In this document: in pieces, positions 34,481 through 45,702 of the stretch
Layout of the letters: every line of letters starts with the position of its first letter
Numbering within the stretch: the first letter of the stretch is position 1
Assembly (NCBI GenBank): GCA_030737835.1
Contig: CM060855.1
Coordinates: forward strand, 13,363,927-13,427,926
Direction: 5' to 3'
Length of the DNA stretch: 64,000 bases
Source: Acorus gramineus
Lineage: Eukaryota > Streptophyta > Magnoliopsida > Acorales > Acoraceae
Notes under the pieces: generated by a model
What the model was told of the DNA's origin: nothing
Databases searched by the model: none
Seen by the model: the letters and a program-made list of their open reading frames with translations, nothing else
Translations under genes and position numbers: made by a program

Positions 34481-37244
34481 GCCCAGTTGAGAAATTAATT
34501 TTGGGTTCGTTCAAGTAATCCTTGAAATAGTTATAGGTGATTGAAATATTTGGAATTATTTTTAGATGCTTAGACCCCATTACATATTGTTTTTAGGTCC
34601 TTTCGTTTGAACATCGTTAAATCTACCGTTATATTTTTTATTTTTGCACCTTCTTTTTTCATCGTTTATGTACATTGTTAACGAGTATGTGTACACTGTT
34701 AACATATCTGAATACACTGTTAAAATGGTGAAGATAATGACAAAAATAGAAAAAATGGGTATAAGATGATTCCATTGGATGAAAGGATCTAGAAGAAATA
34801 CCACAACTAATATGAGGGCTTAAAAATAAACCCAGATGTTTCCCCGAAAGACTTGAAATTAATTTTCCTATTTTTTATTAAATTTTTTTAAAAATTGGAT
34901 TAATAATAATTTTACAAAATTTTGAAGGTTGAATATGACTAAAAACCAATATTAGATGTTAATTTCAGGTTGAAAATGATAATTATCGAAGATTTGTTCA
35001 TAATTAAAGGGCATCATAGTGTATAATATTCAAAATTGATGCTATTCGACAATTACTAAAAATGATATGATTTTTTTTACATATATATAATCCAAAATTA
35101 GGTTATTTTTTGTATACCATTAAATCGCTCTCATAGTAAAATTTAACATTTTTTTTCTTCATATAAAAATAAATATAATTTTAATGGTATAAAAATAAAT
35201 ATTGTATTTTTGTAAGGGCAAATATAAAAATAAAAAATGAGGGTATTTCATTTCTTCTTGAATTTAACGGAATTAATAAAAAATTTGATGGAACTTAATT
35301 AGGATGATAAAAATGCATAATTTTTAAATATTTTAATTATATAAAAGTAAAGAAGCTATCTGTGATAGTATAAAAATAAATAATATGTTTTTCTAATGGT
35401 ATACATGTAAAAAAAAACCCATTCGAATTTATATAAAATCCTACTTGATTGCTCCAATATTTTTGGTTGTCGTTGAACATATAAAAAAAATAAAAATTAG
35501 AATCCATCATACATTTAGGTAGAGAAATTTGCGAAGGTATAAAAAATTGTGTGCGCGTGTACCTAATTTAGATTAACTTTCTATTAATGAACCACAAAAA
35601 GAATCGTTGAACATCCAAGAGACACGTGAGCCTGAAAATTATTTCCAATAATGAACTTTCTATTAATGAACCACAAAAAGATTCATAAAATCTTAGATTA
35701 ACTAATCTGGATCCTTTAATGATGATTCTACTGATTCATCAAATCTTAGATTAACTACTTTGAAATTTGAATCCGTGTTGACTGAACTCCGAAATCAACG
35801 GAAACATTACCGACATTATGACCTATATATATGTATCTGTTGTTCTTCATAGTTCTTCTATCAAAATCAAAGTAATATTTCTTTAGTTGCAACGCTATCG
35901 AGAGAGAGAGAGAGATTCGGTATTTTTTTTTTTTACTGAAATATATTATGCTCTCAATACTTTATTCGAATTCGATTCTTTTGCCCAAAAAAAGAGAGGC
36001 TCTATTCGAATCTATTTGTTAATCATGTTGTCCCATGATAGGTTTAAATCAAGTTTTTGTTCACTTTTTGTTTTGATAAATCAAGTTATAAAGTCTTGTT
36101 TTTAATTTCCTGAAATTATATTTACAAACACTACTCTATTTTATTCTATTCATTTATTTATCATGGCACATTGTGCATAGAATTCTCTAGGTTAATTGGT
36201 CATTGTTTTTTTTTTTTTATCTTTTATGGAAACAGTTATTTTATGTTTTAATTTCTAATCATATAATTGAAACAGGAGATTGGCTGAAATACTTTTTATT
36301 TTTTTATTTTGGATTAACATGTTTTAATCCTTATTTGATTTCACGATTCTTGTTTGATAGTTTTATTGAATCTTTATACTGTAAATTTATCTCAAAATCA
36401 AGGCTTATGTTTTCAGTGACATGTTAGTGAAATATAAGAAAATTATTGATAAATTGTATTCATGTTTTTGTAGTGATATTTTATTGTGTGTGTGTTGCAT
36501 GTCATGTATAGAGAGATATATGGAATTGACAAGATCAGCTGCACCCCATTTTGTAAGTGAGAAGCTATGCATGTAAAGGGATCATACAGTCTCTCACCTA
36601 CAAAATGAAAATAATTTCTTTTGAATAATATTCATATTGAATTTGACAAAAGATAAAAATCTAGCCCATCTCTATGACATTGGTTGATTTTGGTGGGTGA
36701 ACATGATTTCCATGTAAATTAGAACATGCAAGAAGTAACAGATTCAATAAAAAGATATTAGACAACAAAACAAAAGATTTACCTGTGAATGCAAAATTAC
36801 AATTCCAGAAAATGTTTGTACATTAAACCTGTATTACCTTCCAATTCTTGGAAAAACGAAATGATGATTGCAAGGAAGAAGCCATCTCTGGCAATGAAGA
36901 AACCTGCAACTAACTTCTCTGCATACATAATCATTTATCATCTAAAATACCAATAGAAACAAGAACCATGTAAAAAAATATTTGCACATGGACTGACATT
37001 ATGCTTTCCTGTGGAGACATTCCAATATGTTATGCCTTCCATTTCATTGAAAATACTACTTGAAATGCATGCTAACAATGGTATTGTTGTCCCTGATTAA
37101 ATGAGGCATTACTTATGAAGGATGATTGTGTCCATCCAGTCGATCATTTCATTGCATGTCTTTAAATACTTGTTATTGACTTCTCTGTAAATTCTTTTCC
37201 TAGTTGTCCCTCATGATCTCTTTTTGTAATCTTGGAACAGAGAT
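34480..37244. other. Upstream region of the F-box gene
   Basis: AT-rich DNA. It contains an inverted pair of GTATACCATTA phrases near 35113 and 35393 (possible 300-bp MITE), a 28-bp direct repeat at 35575-35602 and 35654-35681, and a possible distant promoter at 35823. Nothing else coding was recognised. Confidence 0.55.
35823..35833 (+). promoter_or_regulatory. Candidate TATA box for the F-box gene, 1.4 kb upstream
   Basis: CTATATATATG, followed by a CT-rich leader-like stretch (35836-35870). If used, the transcript would need a 5' untranslated intron ending at the acceptor CTTGGAACAG (37240), five bases before the ATG. No closer TATA box was seen. This is inference. Confidence 0.35.
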
Positions 37245-38384
37245 ATGGACTCGAAGTTGAACAAAAGAGCAAGAAAAGCGAAGACCCAGAGCTACAGAAA
37301 AACAAAGAAGGCCAAGGTTGACAACCTTTGTAGTGATCTATGTGACGACGTATTATTTAGTACTCTTTCATTACTTCCACTTAGATCACTTGGTCGGGCT
37401 GCCTGTGTGTCAAAGACTTGGAGACGTTGGGTTTCGGAGATCGGCCTCAAGAAGCCTCCTGAACCCCTGTTAGGTGGCCTCTTCTACGAATATGAGACCC
37501 TTGACACAATGATGACTGGTTATGCCCCATTGCCTTCATGCAATGATGGAGATGGTGCTATTATCACAAACCCAGCCAGCAATTCCACTATGAAAATCCT
37601 CAGTTGTAGCCATGGTTTGATTCTATGCATCGACAACAACTCGCCAAATGAGTACCGCGTTATCAACCCGTTGGTGACTCAAACAATCGTGCTACCTAGG
37701 TCAACATGCCACAGCCACAGCCCCAATGCGACGCTTGTTTTAGATCCTTCAAAGCTTCCTAACTACGAAGTTGTTCGCTTGATCACTGATGTCAACAACG
37801 CGATTGTAGGGGTTGATGTCTTCTTGTCTAAGACGAGCAAATGGGAAGAATTGGAATTGACAATCGATGACCTCTATTATGAAGATGGAGAAATCTCCTT
37901 TCTCAATGGAACATTGTATGCCCTGGCAATGAAAAACAGTGAGGGAGTGCTCTTCACCTACAATATCATGGACAAGATTGCACAAGTGATTTCACTGCCT
38001 TGTCAAGGTCTATGGGATGAGAAACCAAATTGCTTGGGAGTTTCTCAAGGATGCCTACGATTTTCTGCTTATGATTTAGTTGAAGGTGATGATTTCGTTC
38101 AGCATCTGATCTGGGAGCGGGAGCTTGAACGCCAGGATCTGTGGGTACTGAAGCATCGTTTGGGGCCACTAGATTATCAACTATTGGCTTTCCATCCAGA
38201 TCTAAATGCAGTTTTCTTCCACTCGATCGATGAGGAGCAGCATAATATCCTTGTACTCCACCTGACGGACATGGAGTGGAGGAGAGTTTGCACATTTTAT
38301 GATGGCGATGAAGTTGACGTGGTGGGCATGAGTTTCTTCCCCATCTCCCAGTCCCTTCTGAATCCAGCACACCTTGGAAGATAG
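37245..38384 (+). CDS. F-box protein with C-terminal F-box-associated (DUF295/kelch-like) region
   Basis: A single-exon gene for a 379-aa protein. Residues 4-25 are Lys/Arg-rich and could act as a nuclear localisation signal. The F-box lies at about 28-66 (LCDDVLFSTLSLLPLRSLGR, then the ACVSKTWRRWV core). F-box proteins of this kind join SKP1 and cullin 1 in SCF ubiquitin ligases and choose the substrate. The remaining 300 residues have the features of plant F-box-associated beta-propeller domains: a CSHGLILC motif at about 120, INPLVTQ at about 140, and repeated W/F-rich strands such as SKWEELEL and MEWRRVCTF. The start ATG follows a likely acceptor site (AACAG|AGATATG). It is complete, without internal stops. 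The substrate is unknown and the subfamily cannot be named confidently. Confidence 0.88.
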   Translation: MDSKLNKRARKAKTQSYRKTKKAKVDNLCSDLCDDVLFSTLSLLPLRSLGRAACVSKTWRRWVSEIGLKKPPEPLLGGLFYEYETLDTMMTGYAPLPSCNDGDGAIITNPASNSTMKILSCSHGLILCIDNNSPNEYRVINPLVTQTIVLPRSTCHSHSPNATLVLDPSKLPNYEVVRLITDVNNAIVGVDVFLSKTSKWEELELTIDDLYYEDGEISFLNGTLYALAMKNSEGVLFTYNIMDKIAQVISLPCQGLWDEKPNCLGVSQGCLRFSAYDLVEGDDFVQHLIWERELERQDLWVLKHRLGPLDYQLLAFHPDLNAVFFHSIDEEQHNILVLHLTDMEWRRVCTFYDGDEVDVVGMSFFPISQSLLNPAHLGR

Positions 38385-38949
38385 ATAGTTTGTTAATGTT
38401 TTTTTTTTTTTTTTGGGGGGGGGGAAGCTCTGGTTTCTTCAACGGCATAGATTTTTTCATTTATTTTATATAACAGATTTAACAATTAGCTTCTGTTATT
38501 GCACAAGATTTTGTTCACTAATGGAGTTTAGCAGAGAAATTATGGGACACCTATGGTTGAAAATTGAGGTCCTAAAGAATTAAATGGGATGAAAGCTCAA
38601 CCTTTCAGTGTATTGTCAATGAAAATTAATGTCCCTGTATGGAGTATATTGTCTTTCATTGATGAATTACTCTTTTAAGATAATTACGATTGCATAAGTT
38701 ACTTGACACACTAACAAACATGAACCAACATACCACATTCAACCATGCTCTATTACTTGTGCAGAAGAATATTATAGACAATGTCGTTCATGGTTTCAGA
38801 AGAATATTACTCGACACTAACAACAAAGATGTCTGCATTTCAAACCCAGCCTACACATAACTAATGGAAGCAAAAAAAAATGATGGTATATTTCTCGTAA
38901 CTTGATGGCATCTTGGAAATGAATTCATGTATGCTAATTTATACCAAAT
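38385..38949. other. 3' flank of the F-box gene
   Basis: It starts with a 17-T then 10-G homopolymer (38398-38425), just behind the stop codon. The remainder is AT-rich and I recognise nothing in it. Confidence 0.6.
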
Positions 38950-38967
38950 CCTATATATCATGATGTT

Positions 38968-39102
38968 TTTTTTTTTTAGTTTTTGGTACAAAGAGGCCCG
39001 GACAAGGAAGACACTATCCCAAACTTAGAACAACAGTGGGCCGAAGCCCAACACAACCTAGAACAACTGTGGGCCGGAGCCCAACCAACCAAGCCCAACA
39101 GA
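38968..39102 (-). mobile_element. Short retroposon (SINE or LINE 3' end) with 18-bp target duplication
   Basis: The insert is flanked by perfect 18-bp repeats CCTATATATCATGATGTT (38950-38967 and 39103-39120). On the minus strand it ends in an A run after CTTTGTACCAAAAACT, the mark of LINE-type reverse transcription. The 135-bp body contains two related units with GTGGGCCG(A/G)AGCCCAAC on the plus strand. The source family is unknown to me. Perfect flanks point to a young insertion. Confidence 0.85.
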
Positions 39103-39196
39103 CCTATATATCATGATGTTAAACTACTTGTTTCCTACAGTGCTTAAAATCAGTCAACTAACATTTCTAATATGCTATCAATTAAGTTGCATCACA

Positions 39197-39362
39197 GGAC
39201 GTCCTCTTGCCTAGTGCGGCGGACGAGATGCATGCGTACTCGTGGATGACCCGAGATAGATCCCCAGTAATACCCCCACTCCCACCTATGGGGAGTTTAA
39301 GTTGGGTTCTGGATCATATGCCCTGCGTGTACTTATCCCTGTGGGCTTTGTATATAAAAAAA
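39197..39362 (+). mobile_element. tRNA-derived SINE with 16-bp target duplication
   Basis: A 166-bp insert between perfect repeats ATTAAGTTGCATCACA (39181-39196 and 39363-39378). It starts with an A-box-like TTGCCTAGTGCGG and has a diverged B-box-like GAGATAGATCCCC about 30 bp later. It ends with TTTGTATATA and an A run. It differs from the SINE at 7729-7922. It sits only 60 bp beyond another retroposon. Confidence 0.85.
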
Positions 39363-39378
39363 ATTAAGTTGCATCACA

Positions 39379-41180
39379 TGTCATATCTTTGATTGCTCGA
39401 ATTGACCTTTGACTAAATAATCATGATCCGTATAAGTACATAAAAGCTAACAACAAGTAATTTATTTTTTGTTCCTATAATTGACAAAAAAAAAAAAAAT
39501 TTTTTATTGACTTTTAATCGTTAATGTATCTTTGATAAGAACCTCCCTCTTCTCCACCAAGAAGGATAGCAGGATTATTAGAGCTTTTCACTTTCAATCT
39601 CCAGTTTAAATATCTGACTAATGGCATCATTCACACATCCATGTTTTTGTGCGTGTGACATTTGACCAATATGGCAACATGGTCATGGTCAGAGTCCATG
39701 AGATGCACATATAATATAATACTGCCAATAACAACTGAATTTTTATAAAAACAATGTGCCCTATAAAATGTGTTTGATATATAGTCAAAGTTAGGCGCCA
39801 CAATAGGATTCCAAGAACACATTGCACCCTGTCATTTCTAAAAATTGGTCAAAAATCAGAGCTTCATAAAAGAACAAAAAATGAAGAGAAAGGTTTACTA
39901 AAATAATAAAAGAAAAAGGAAAACAGGATGTGGTATTCAAGTTCCAAACGATGCAATGCATTTTGTTTTATTAGAATATCAATCATTCCACGACAATTGA
40001 ATATATAAGACATGCTGATTGTCCACATCTACTTGCCATCAATTTTTTAATTTGCCGGAAACACAGCTTCCACCGTTCATTTAACATCAGAAAATCAATG
40101 CAAAAAGTTTGCGGGACCCACTTCAGTGCATGAACTATCACAGTCGTCCACATATTATTTAGATCGTGGAGAAAGCTAGGCCAAGTGGGGTAGGATAATG
40201 ATATGACTAATCAGCCAATGCTTCATCACTTAATCCAGAAAGGCACACGTCATGGCCGGTGCTATCCTATTGGGGATAGAAATATTTTCGGTGGTATTCA
40301 AAAAGTTACATTTGAGGCTTCCAACGTAATTTTTTTTTTTTAATCAATTTTGTAAAAATATTAAAAGCTAGTCAGATGATTTAAGAACCACTACAGATTA
40401 GTCGGTTAAATAGGGATTGATCAATCACTCTTTAAAATAATAAATATATATATATATAATAATTTTATACTATGAAATAATAATAAAATAACATTAAAAT
40501 AAAATTAATAATATGGATAAATGGAATACCATAAAAAAATTAATTAATAAATATACAATATGTAATGTAACTTATTAGTTTATTAGTCAATTAAGGATAA
40601 TAAAAAAAACGACTAAACGCTAAACATTATTGGTTGGGCCTCCTTAAGCTTAGGCGGCGGGTTATTAATCGAGGTCTAGAGGGGGAACACTAATTTTAAA
40701 AAAATGAATTATATAATTTAATGAGTTAAATAATATCATTTATAAAAAAATTCTTAAGTGTGCTCTTAGGCTATAAAAAAAGATTGAATGTGTTCTTGAG
40801 AATGCAATTGAACCAACACTTTTTCTCGGTTTTCTGGTAGAGGGCCATCATCCCTATTTTTGGATGTTCCCCGGACATATCCATTTATACAATAGAGTCT
40901 TTTTTATTTTTTTTGTCAACTTCAAATTGTAGGCATATTATATCCTGTGGTATACATATTGTATTGTTTAAATGTGCAATTAATGCAATAACTAAACAAT
41001 GCTTCGACTTGAGAAATATAAAGTTTTGTTTTCCACGGGGTGGTTGGGAGCACACAAGCTAAAATGTAACCCTGTATCGTCATCCAAATGTCGTCAGAGA
41101 TGACTCGACGAATCCATCTATCCCCGAGTTTTCTTTTATGTTTTATTACAAGTCGGGGGAGATCGAACACGATGTTCCAC
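39379..41180. other. Gene-free AT-rich DNA
   Basis: It contains short simple repeats: an A run and T run at 39486-39506 and (AT)n at 40445-40460. The stretch 40330-40690 looks like decayed transposon DNA. No gene was recognised; a few short open frames have no family resemblance. Confidence 0.6.
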
Positions 41181-41199
41181 TCCGCACGAGAAGTTAGAC

Positions 41200-41640
41200 T
41201 CTATTAATCCCTGTTTGTTTTGAAAATAAGTTTCTGAATAATTTTGGATAAAGGATAAATGGTGTTTGAAAACTCTGGATAACCCTTTATAAAGTATGTC
41301 AGAATAAATTGATATAAGAGGTATATGGATTCCAATCAACCCTTAGAATTAAAGTTATCCTAGATTATTCTACCTAAAGAATATGTGGGTCTACTATCAA
41401 ATCAACTGTCATCACCTCTTATAAATCACATATCAAATCAACTATCATTGTTTTTTCACATTTTATAAATCCTTATCTATATTTTATTTACATTTTACTC
41501 AAACAATAAAACATTTATATTCTTATGTTTACCCAACCAAACATAAAATTATTGTATCCTTATTTATGTTTATTTATGCTTGGATAAATGTATACCTAAG
41601 AATAAATCCTATTCCCATTCCGAATGGGGGCTTAATCTAT
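41200..41640. repeat. Probable MITE (GGATAAA family, copy 1)
   Basis: CCCTGTTTGTTTTGAAAATA at the left, with GGATAAAGGATAAATGG, CTGGATAACCC, and at the right CTTGGATAAATG and TTCCGAATGGGGG. Similar phrases (CTTGGATAAAG, TCAGGCTTTATCC, CAAAACAAACAA) recur at 42890-43340. Both copies look like members of one inverted-repeat family; the ends are not resolved. Confidence 0.4.
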
Positions 41641-41892
41641 TTTTACATGTTATTCTCGATCGCACGGATTATGTTGACTGTGAGTGGCTCCTGTCAATTC
41701 CGCGTCCAAGTGTGTTGTACTGTTACATGAAAGTGAGAAAAAAAATGGGAGAAAAAATATCAGTGGTTATCATTTTTAAAATATTTAAAAACATTTGATA
41801 AGTTAGATTTTTTTTTATACGTATATTTAAATTAGTATGCAAATAATATATTTGAATTGTTTTTATATTCTCTAACATGGAGGTGTTACTGT

Positions 41893-42122
41893 TAGTGTGC
41901 GTTTGGATTTAAATTCCGTTCAAAAAGTTAAAAATTCATCAACTCATATTTAAATACATTTTCAGCATTTAATTTTTTTTCATGCCATTATATTCTTTGT
42001 TTTATGTTAAAAATTTTACGGTTGAAAACTCTAATAAAACAACGCTTTTTAAAAACTGAGTTTGAAACACAAGATTTTAGAAATTTTAACATTTTAATCT
42101 CACATCCAAACGTTGCGCGCCT
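41893..42122. mobile_element. MITE with CGTTTGGAT inverted ends
   Basis: About 230 bp. The left end reads GTGTGCGTTTGGATTT, and the complement of the right end reads GCGCGCAACGTTTGGATGTG. It is AT-rich inside with no coding capacity. Confidence 0.6.
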
Positions 42123-42364
42123 TAAATAGCAGTTGGAAATACTTAATGAAAAGTAGCTTTGATGATAAAATAGTTTTTCAACATGTTTTTTGACCATTTC
42201 ATTTTTTAATATTTTTCTGTTAATTCAAGAATCATGTTTATTGTTGATAACATATGCTCTTTTTATACATTTGAAATACAAAAAACATATACAGGCTTTT
42301 TTGAAAAATACAGATTTTCAGGTATGAATTGACTTGAATCTATCTGCTGATTTCTAATTAATCT

Positions 42365-42443
42365 GGCGTGTTTGGCAACCCGTTTGAAATTTTTGGATTA
42401 ATTGAAAAGCAATGCTATAATAAGCGAGTTGTCAAACGCACCT
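42365..42443. mobile_element. Very short hAT-like MITE
   Basis: About 80 bp. GGCGTGTTTGGCAACCCG at the left is inverted at the right as AGGTGCGTTTGACAACTCGC. It is probably an internal-deletion product of a longer element such as the one at 13668-13957. Confidence 0.6.
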
Positions 42444-42889
42444 TTAGTTTATTTTGACTTACTGCATTGATGTAGACTATGTTAGAATTTATTTTACATA
42501 TTCTAATAAGTGAATCTATACAATTTATCGGATTATATATTATTTTTTTAACAAAATGCATTTTTAAAAAATAAGAAAAGTGCGGACTGCAGTTGAAGCT
42601 AAAAATGAGATTGAATCTAATTTTTTTAATTATATTTTTTATATAATAATAAAAAATCGTATATTAAATATGATGAAATACACATTGTAGTAGAGAAATA
42701 TGACTCTACTTGAGAATGTGCATAATGATCCTTTTTTTAATAATTTTTTTTTTTTTAAATGGATGGGCTGACTTGAAGTGGGTTGTTGAAGATCCATCGT
42801 CAAGGTATTTAATGTGAGGGAGTTCTGGATTTGGACTCGATGAACGAAGCTCTAATCTTTAGTCCTTTTGTATGGGGTGTGATATTAGG

Positions 42890-43345
42890 TTATTCGTTTC
42901 TGATAGCTATACTGGGATAAATAACAATTCAGGCTGAATAAATAACTTTTTGTTTAGTTATCTTTTTTGTTATTCTCATTGGGAAACTTAAAAATGATTT
43001 TTTTGTTGTTTGGTTCACCTTGGATAAAGTGATGATAAATGGTTGATAATGGATGAATAAGAGTTTATGATTTTTTAAATGACAATTATACCCTCTGGGA
43101 ATAGTGTGACAGATATTTGATTGATTTGATAGATGTGACAGTTTTTGAAATCTGTGTGAGTCTGTTAGGTAAAATAAATTTTTTAAAATGACAGAGAAGG
43201 GTATTTTTATCCATTGGCATAGATAAGCCTTGATAAACAATTCCACCATTTCCTTAGAATAGTTATCAGGCTTTATCCTAGCTTATCCAGACATAACTAT
43301 CGGGGTTTATTCTATCAAAACAAACAACTTTTTTTAGCTATTCTC
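42890..43345. repeat. Probable MITE (GGATAAA family, copy 2)
   Basis: It shares phrases with 41200-41640 (see that entry). The left part has GGATAAATAACAATTCAG; the right part has GGTTTATTCTATCAAAACAA. The ends are not resolved. Confidence 0.4.
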
Positions 43346-43596
43346 ATCTATTCTTCATTATTCTTGCCTTATGTTCCATGCCATAGGGGGGGTAAATGGC
43401 TGAGGCAATGGGTCAGACTGTTCAACGAACGCTACGGTCCTAACTCACCAGGTTCTCGTTTACCTGCTTCATCGCAGCGAATGTCCATCATGTGCAAGGC
43501 CTGGTTTGAGCGTTCGTTCAAATAATAGATTGGTATATAATGGCGCTAGTGTGTTTTTGGCATGACAGGTGCTGCGGGGGTACCTTCCTCTGTCTG

Positions 43597-44671
43597 GGGT
43601 GCAACTCGGGCGGGTCGGATCGGGTTGAAGGCTTGTCCAAACCCAACCCACGATGCAGAGAGCCCAACCCAAACCCGAGCCCGAAGACCTCAACCTAAAG
43701 GGTGCAACCCGAGCCCGAACCCGAGGTCAACCCGCGGGTTTGGGTCGGGTTCGGGTTGAGCCCGGGCTTGGGTTCATTTGCCTTGAGAAACCAGTATCTT
43801 GTTCATTTGTAATGAAAAATAATTCAAAAACATGAGATTGATTTTGTGCTCACTGGAACATGTTGGGTAAACCAGAACTATTACTTTTTTAAAATGTGAC
43901 ATTCTAATCTCAAATGTATTTATGTTTTCAAAAGTCTATTTATTTTATTTTTCTAAAGTCTATTTAGAATGGGAAAAGAAATACTATTTAGAAGGAAAAA
44001 AACATGTTGAGATTAACTCTACATATTCGAACTCTTCATTTTCACGATTTTATTTTGCCCTTCCCCTTTCAAGATTTTGTTTCCCAAAACCCACATCATC
44101 AATGGAAAAAAAAATCTACATGATTAAAAAAAAAACATATAAAAACGATTGTGAAAAGAAAGAGAGAAAGATCATCTGTGTGTGACTGCGAGGGACGATG
44201 GACGGTGGTGCTGGTGGTGCTTCAAAGAATCAAAGCTTCTCCGTTTATTTTTTTGGCTATGTATTTGTGATGGCATAGACTAGGTGGCTTTTTTGGGTTT
44301 TGTATCTGTGACGGCAGAGACCAGGAGAGGAAGAGAGGATTGTGAAAAGAGAGGAATAACATTTTTAGGGTTAGAAATGAACGGTCAAGATTGCACCATG
44401 TTAATGGTTTGATTCACTTTTTATATTTTAGTTTGGGTAAGTTATTGTGGCATATCATTTTGACGTATATTTTTTGTTGATATGCATTGGGCTTCCGGGT
44501 TCGGGTTGAACCCGCCCAACCCGACACCCCAACCCGAACCCGACCCGAATTGGGTTCGGGTTAGTTCCAGTTTGGGTCGGGTTGAACCCGGCATGTAAAA
44601 ACTTAAACTCAAACCCGCCCACGAATCGGGTTGGGTCGGGTTAGATCCGGTTCAACCCATTCAAGTTGCAG
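43597..44671. mobile_element. hAT-like non-autonomous element with GGGTCGGGTT-rich ends
   Basis: The left end, GGTGCAACTCGGGCGGGTCGG, is inverted at the right (complement CTGCAACTTGAATGGGTTG). Both ends are dense in (G)GGTTCGGGTT/AACCCGAACCC motifs for about 170 bp, and the 700-bp centre is AT-rich and non-coding. The motifs recall telomere repeats but are degenerate. A relative lies at 62968-63392. Confidence 0.5.
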
Positions 44672-44679
44672 CGGATTTT

Positions 44680-45550
44680 TAGAATCGCTTAAAACGAAGA
44701 AGTCACGGTGGTAGGCGTGTGGCGGGCCGAAGGGGACAGTGGGGAAGGGAAGATCATACTTCACCAGTCTCATATATCTTTTTGATTCCCTATATGTCGC
44801 ATTTAAAACATATACTTCATCTTTTCATAGAAATACGTATCTCATTAATGAGGTATATGATTTTTAACAAAATCCATATTTTTTTTACAACATAATGAAT
44901 TTTCATAGGCAAGTGTGTATATATTTTTTAAAGAAAAAAAAAAAGTGAGAACCTTAGATGAGTCTACCTGCATAGCTGTACATATCATTTTTCAAAGAAC
45001 TCTGTTACTCGTCTTTTCTCTTAACTCCAATTCCATACTTATATTTCTCGAAAGCGCTATATACACACACGTTAGTGAGGTTTATATATATATCGTTAAA
45101 TTTTTTTTACCTTTTCTATAAACGGATCTATACAAAACGTATAACATTTTCCTTTATTTTTTATAAAAACATAAAATTCATCAAACGAAGTAAACTAATT
45201 TAAACAAAACAAAAAAACGTGTAACATTTTCCTTTCCTAATCATATTATAAACTTATATATTATATTATTATATAATGACCTTATATATTATACAATGGA
45301 AAAACAAAAACTGTGGGCCATTTGAGCCCCCAAAAGTTGTAAAAACAAATAGAGTCTTATAATAGACCTACCGGTCCTTGCATATGTTGTCTCGCAAATT
45401 CGCAGTGGTGTCAACACGTCCCAGCCAACTAACACCAACGTATTGCGCCCTTTACCCGCGTAAAAGAAGCTGCCCGAAACCCAATTTAAATAACAACAAC
45501 TCGAAACAGCCTAGAAGCCCCCACGATACCCTTGCGAAACTCTTATCAAC
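44680..45550. other. Upstream flank of the Nudix gene
   Basis: AT-rich, then more mixed from 45370. An open frame at 45378-45692 ends just before the Nudix ATG and is in another frame, so it is not the gene. Nothing further was recognised. Confidence 0.6.
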
Positions 45551-45554
45551 TCTT

Positions 45555-45564
45555 CTATATATAG
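45555..45564 (+). promoter_or_regulatory. TATA box of the Nudix gene
   Basis: CTATATATAG lies 148 bp upstream of the ATG at 45703, followed by a C-rich stretch and then ATCTCTCACAAATTAAC. A start site about 30 bp downstream would give a leader of about 110 nt. Confidence 0.65.
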
Positions 45565-45702
45565 CCCCCCAAATCCATCCATCTTTTCATCTCTCACAAA
45601 TTAACTTCCCTTTCATAGCCAATAAGAAGAGCAAGATCTTTAAGAAGTGTTTCTATCTCCTCTTTTGTTTATCACTACAATCTCTCACTTGATCTTAATT
45701 TG

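Noticed and set aside
37749-38460. Minus-strand frames opposite the F-box gene (37749-37985, 37966-38460)
   Set aside because: Antisense shadows of a single-exon gene with a clear F-box and family motifs.
45378-45692. 104-codon plus-strand frame just before the Nudix gene
   Set aside because: It overlaps the TATA box and leader, is out of frame with the Nudix ATG and has no recognised domain.
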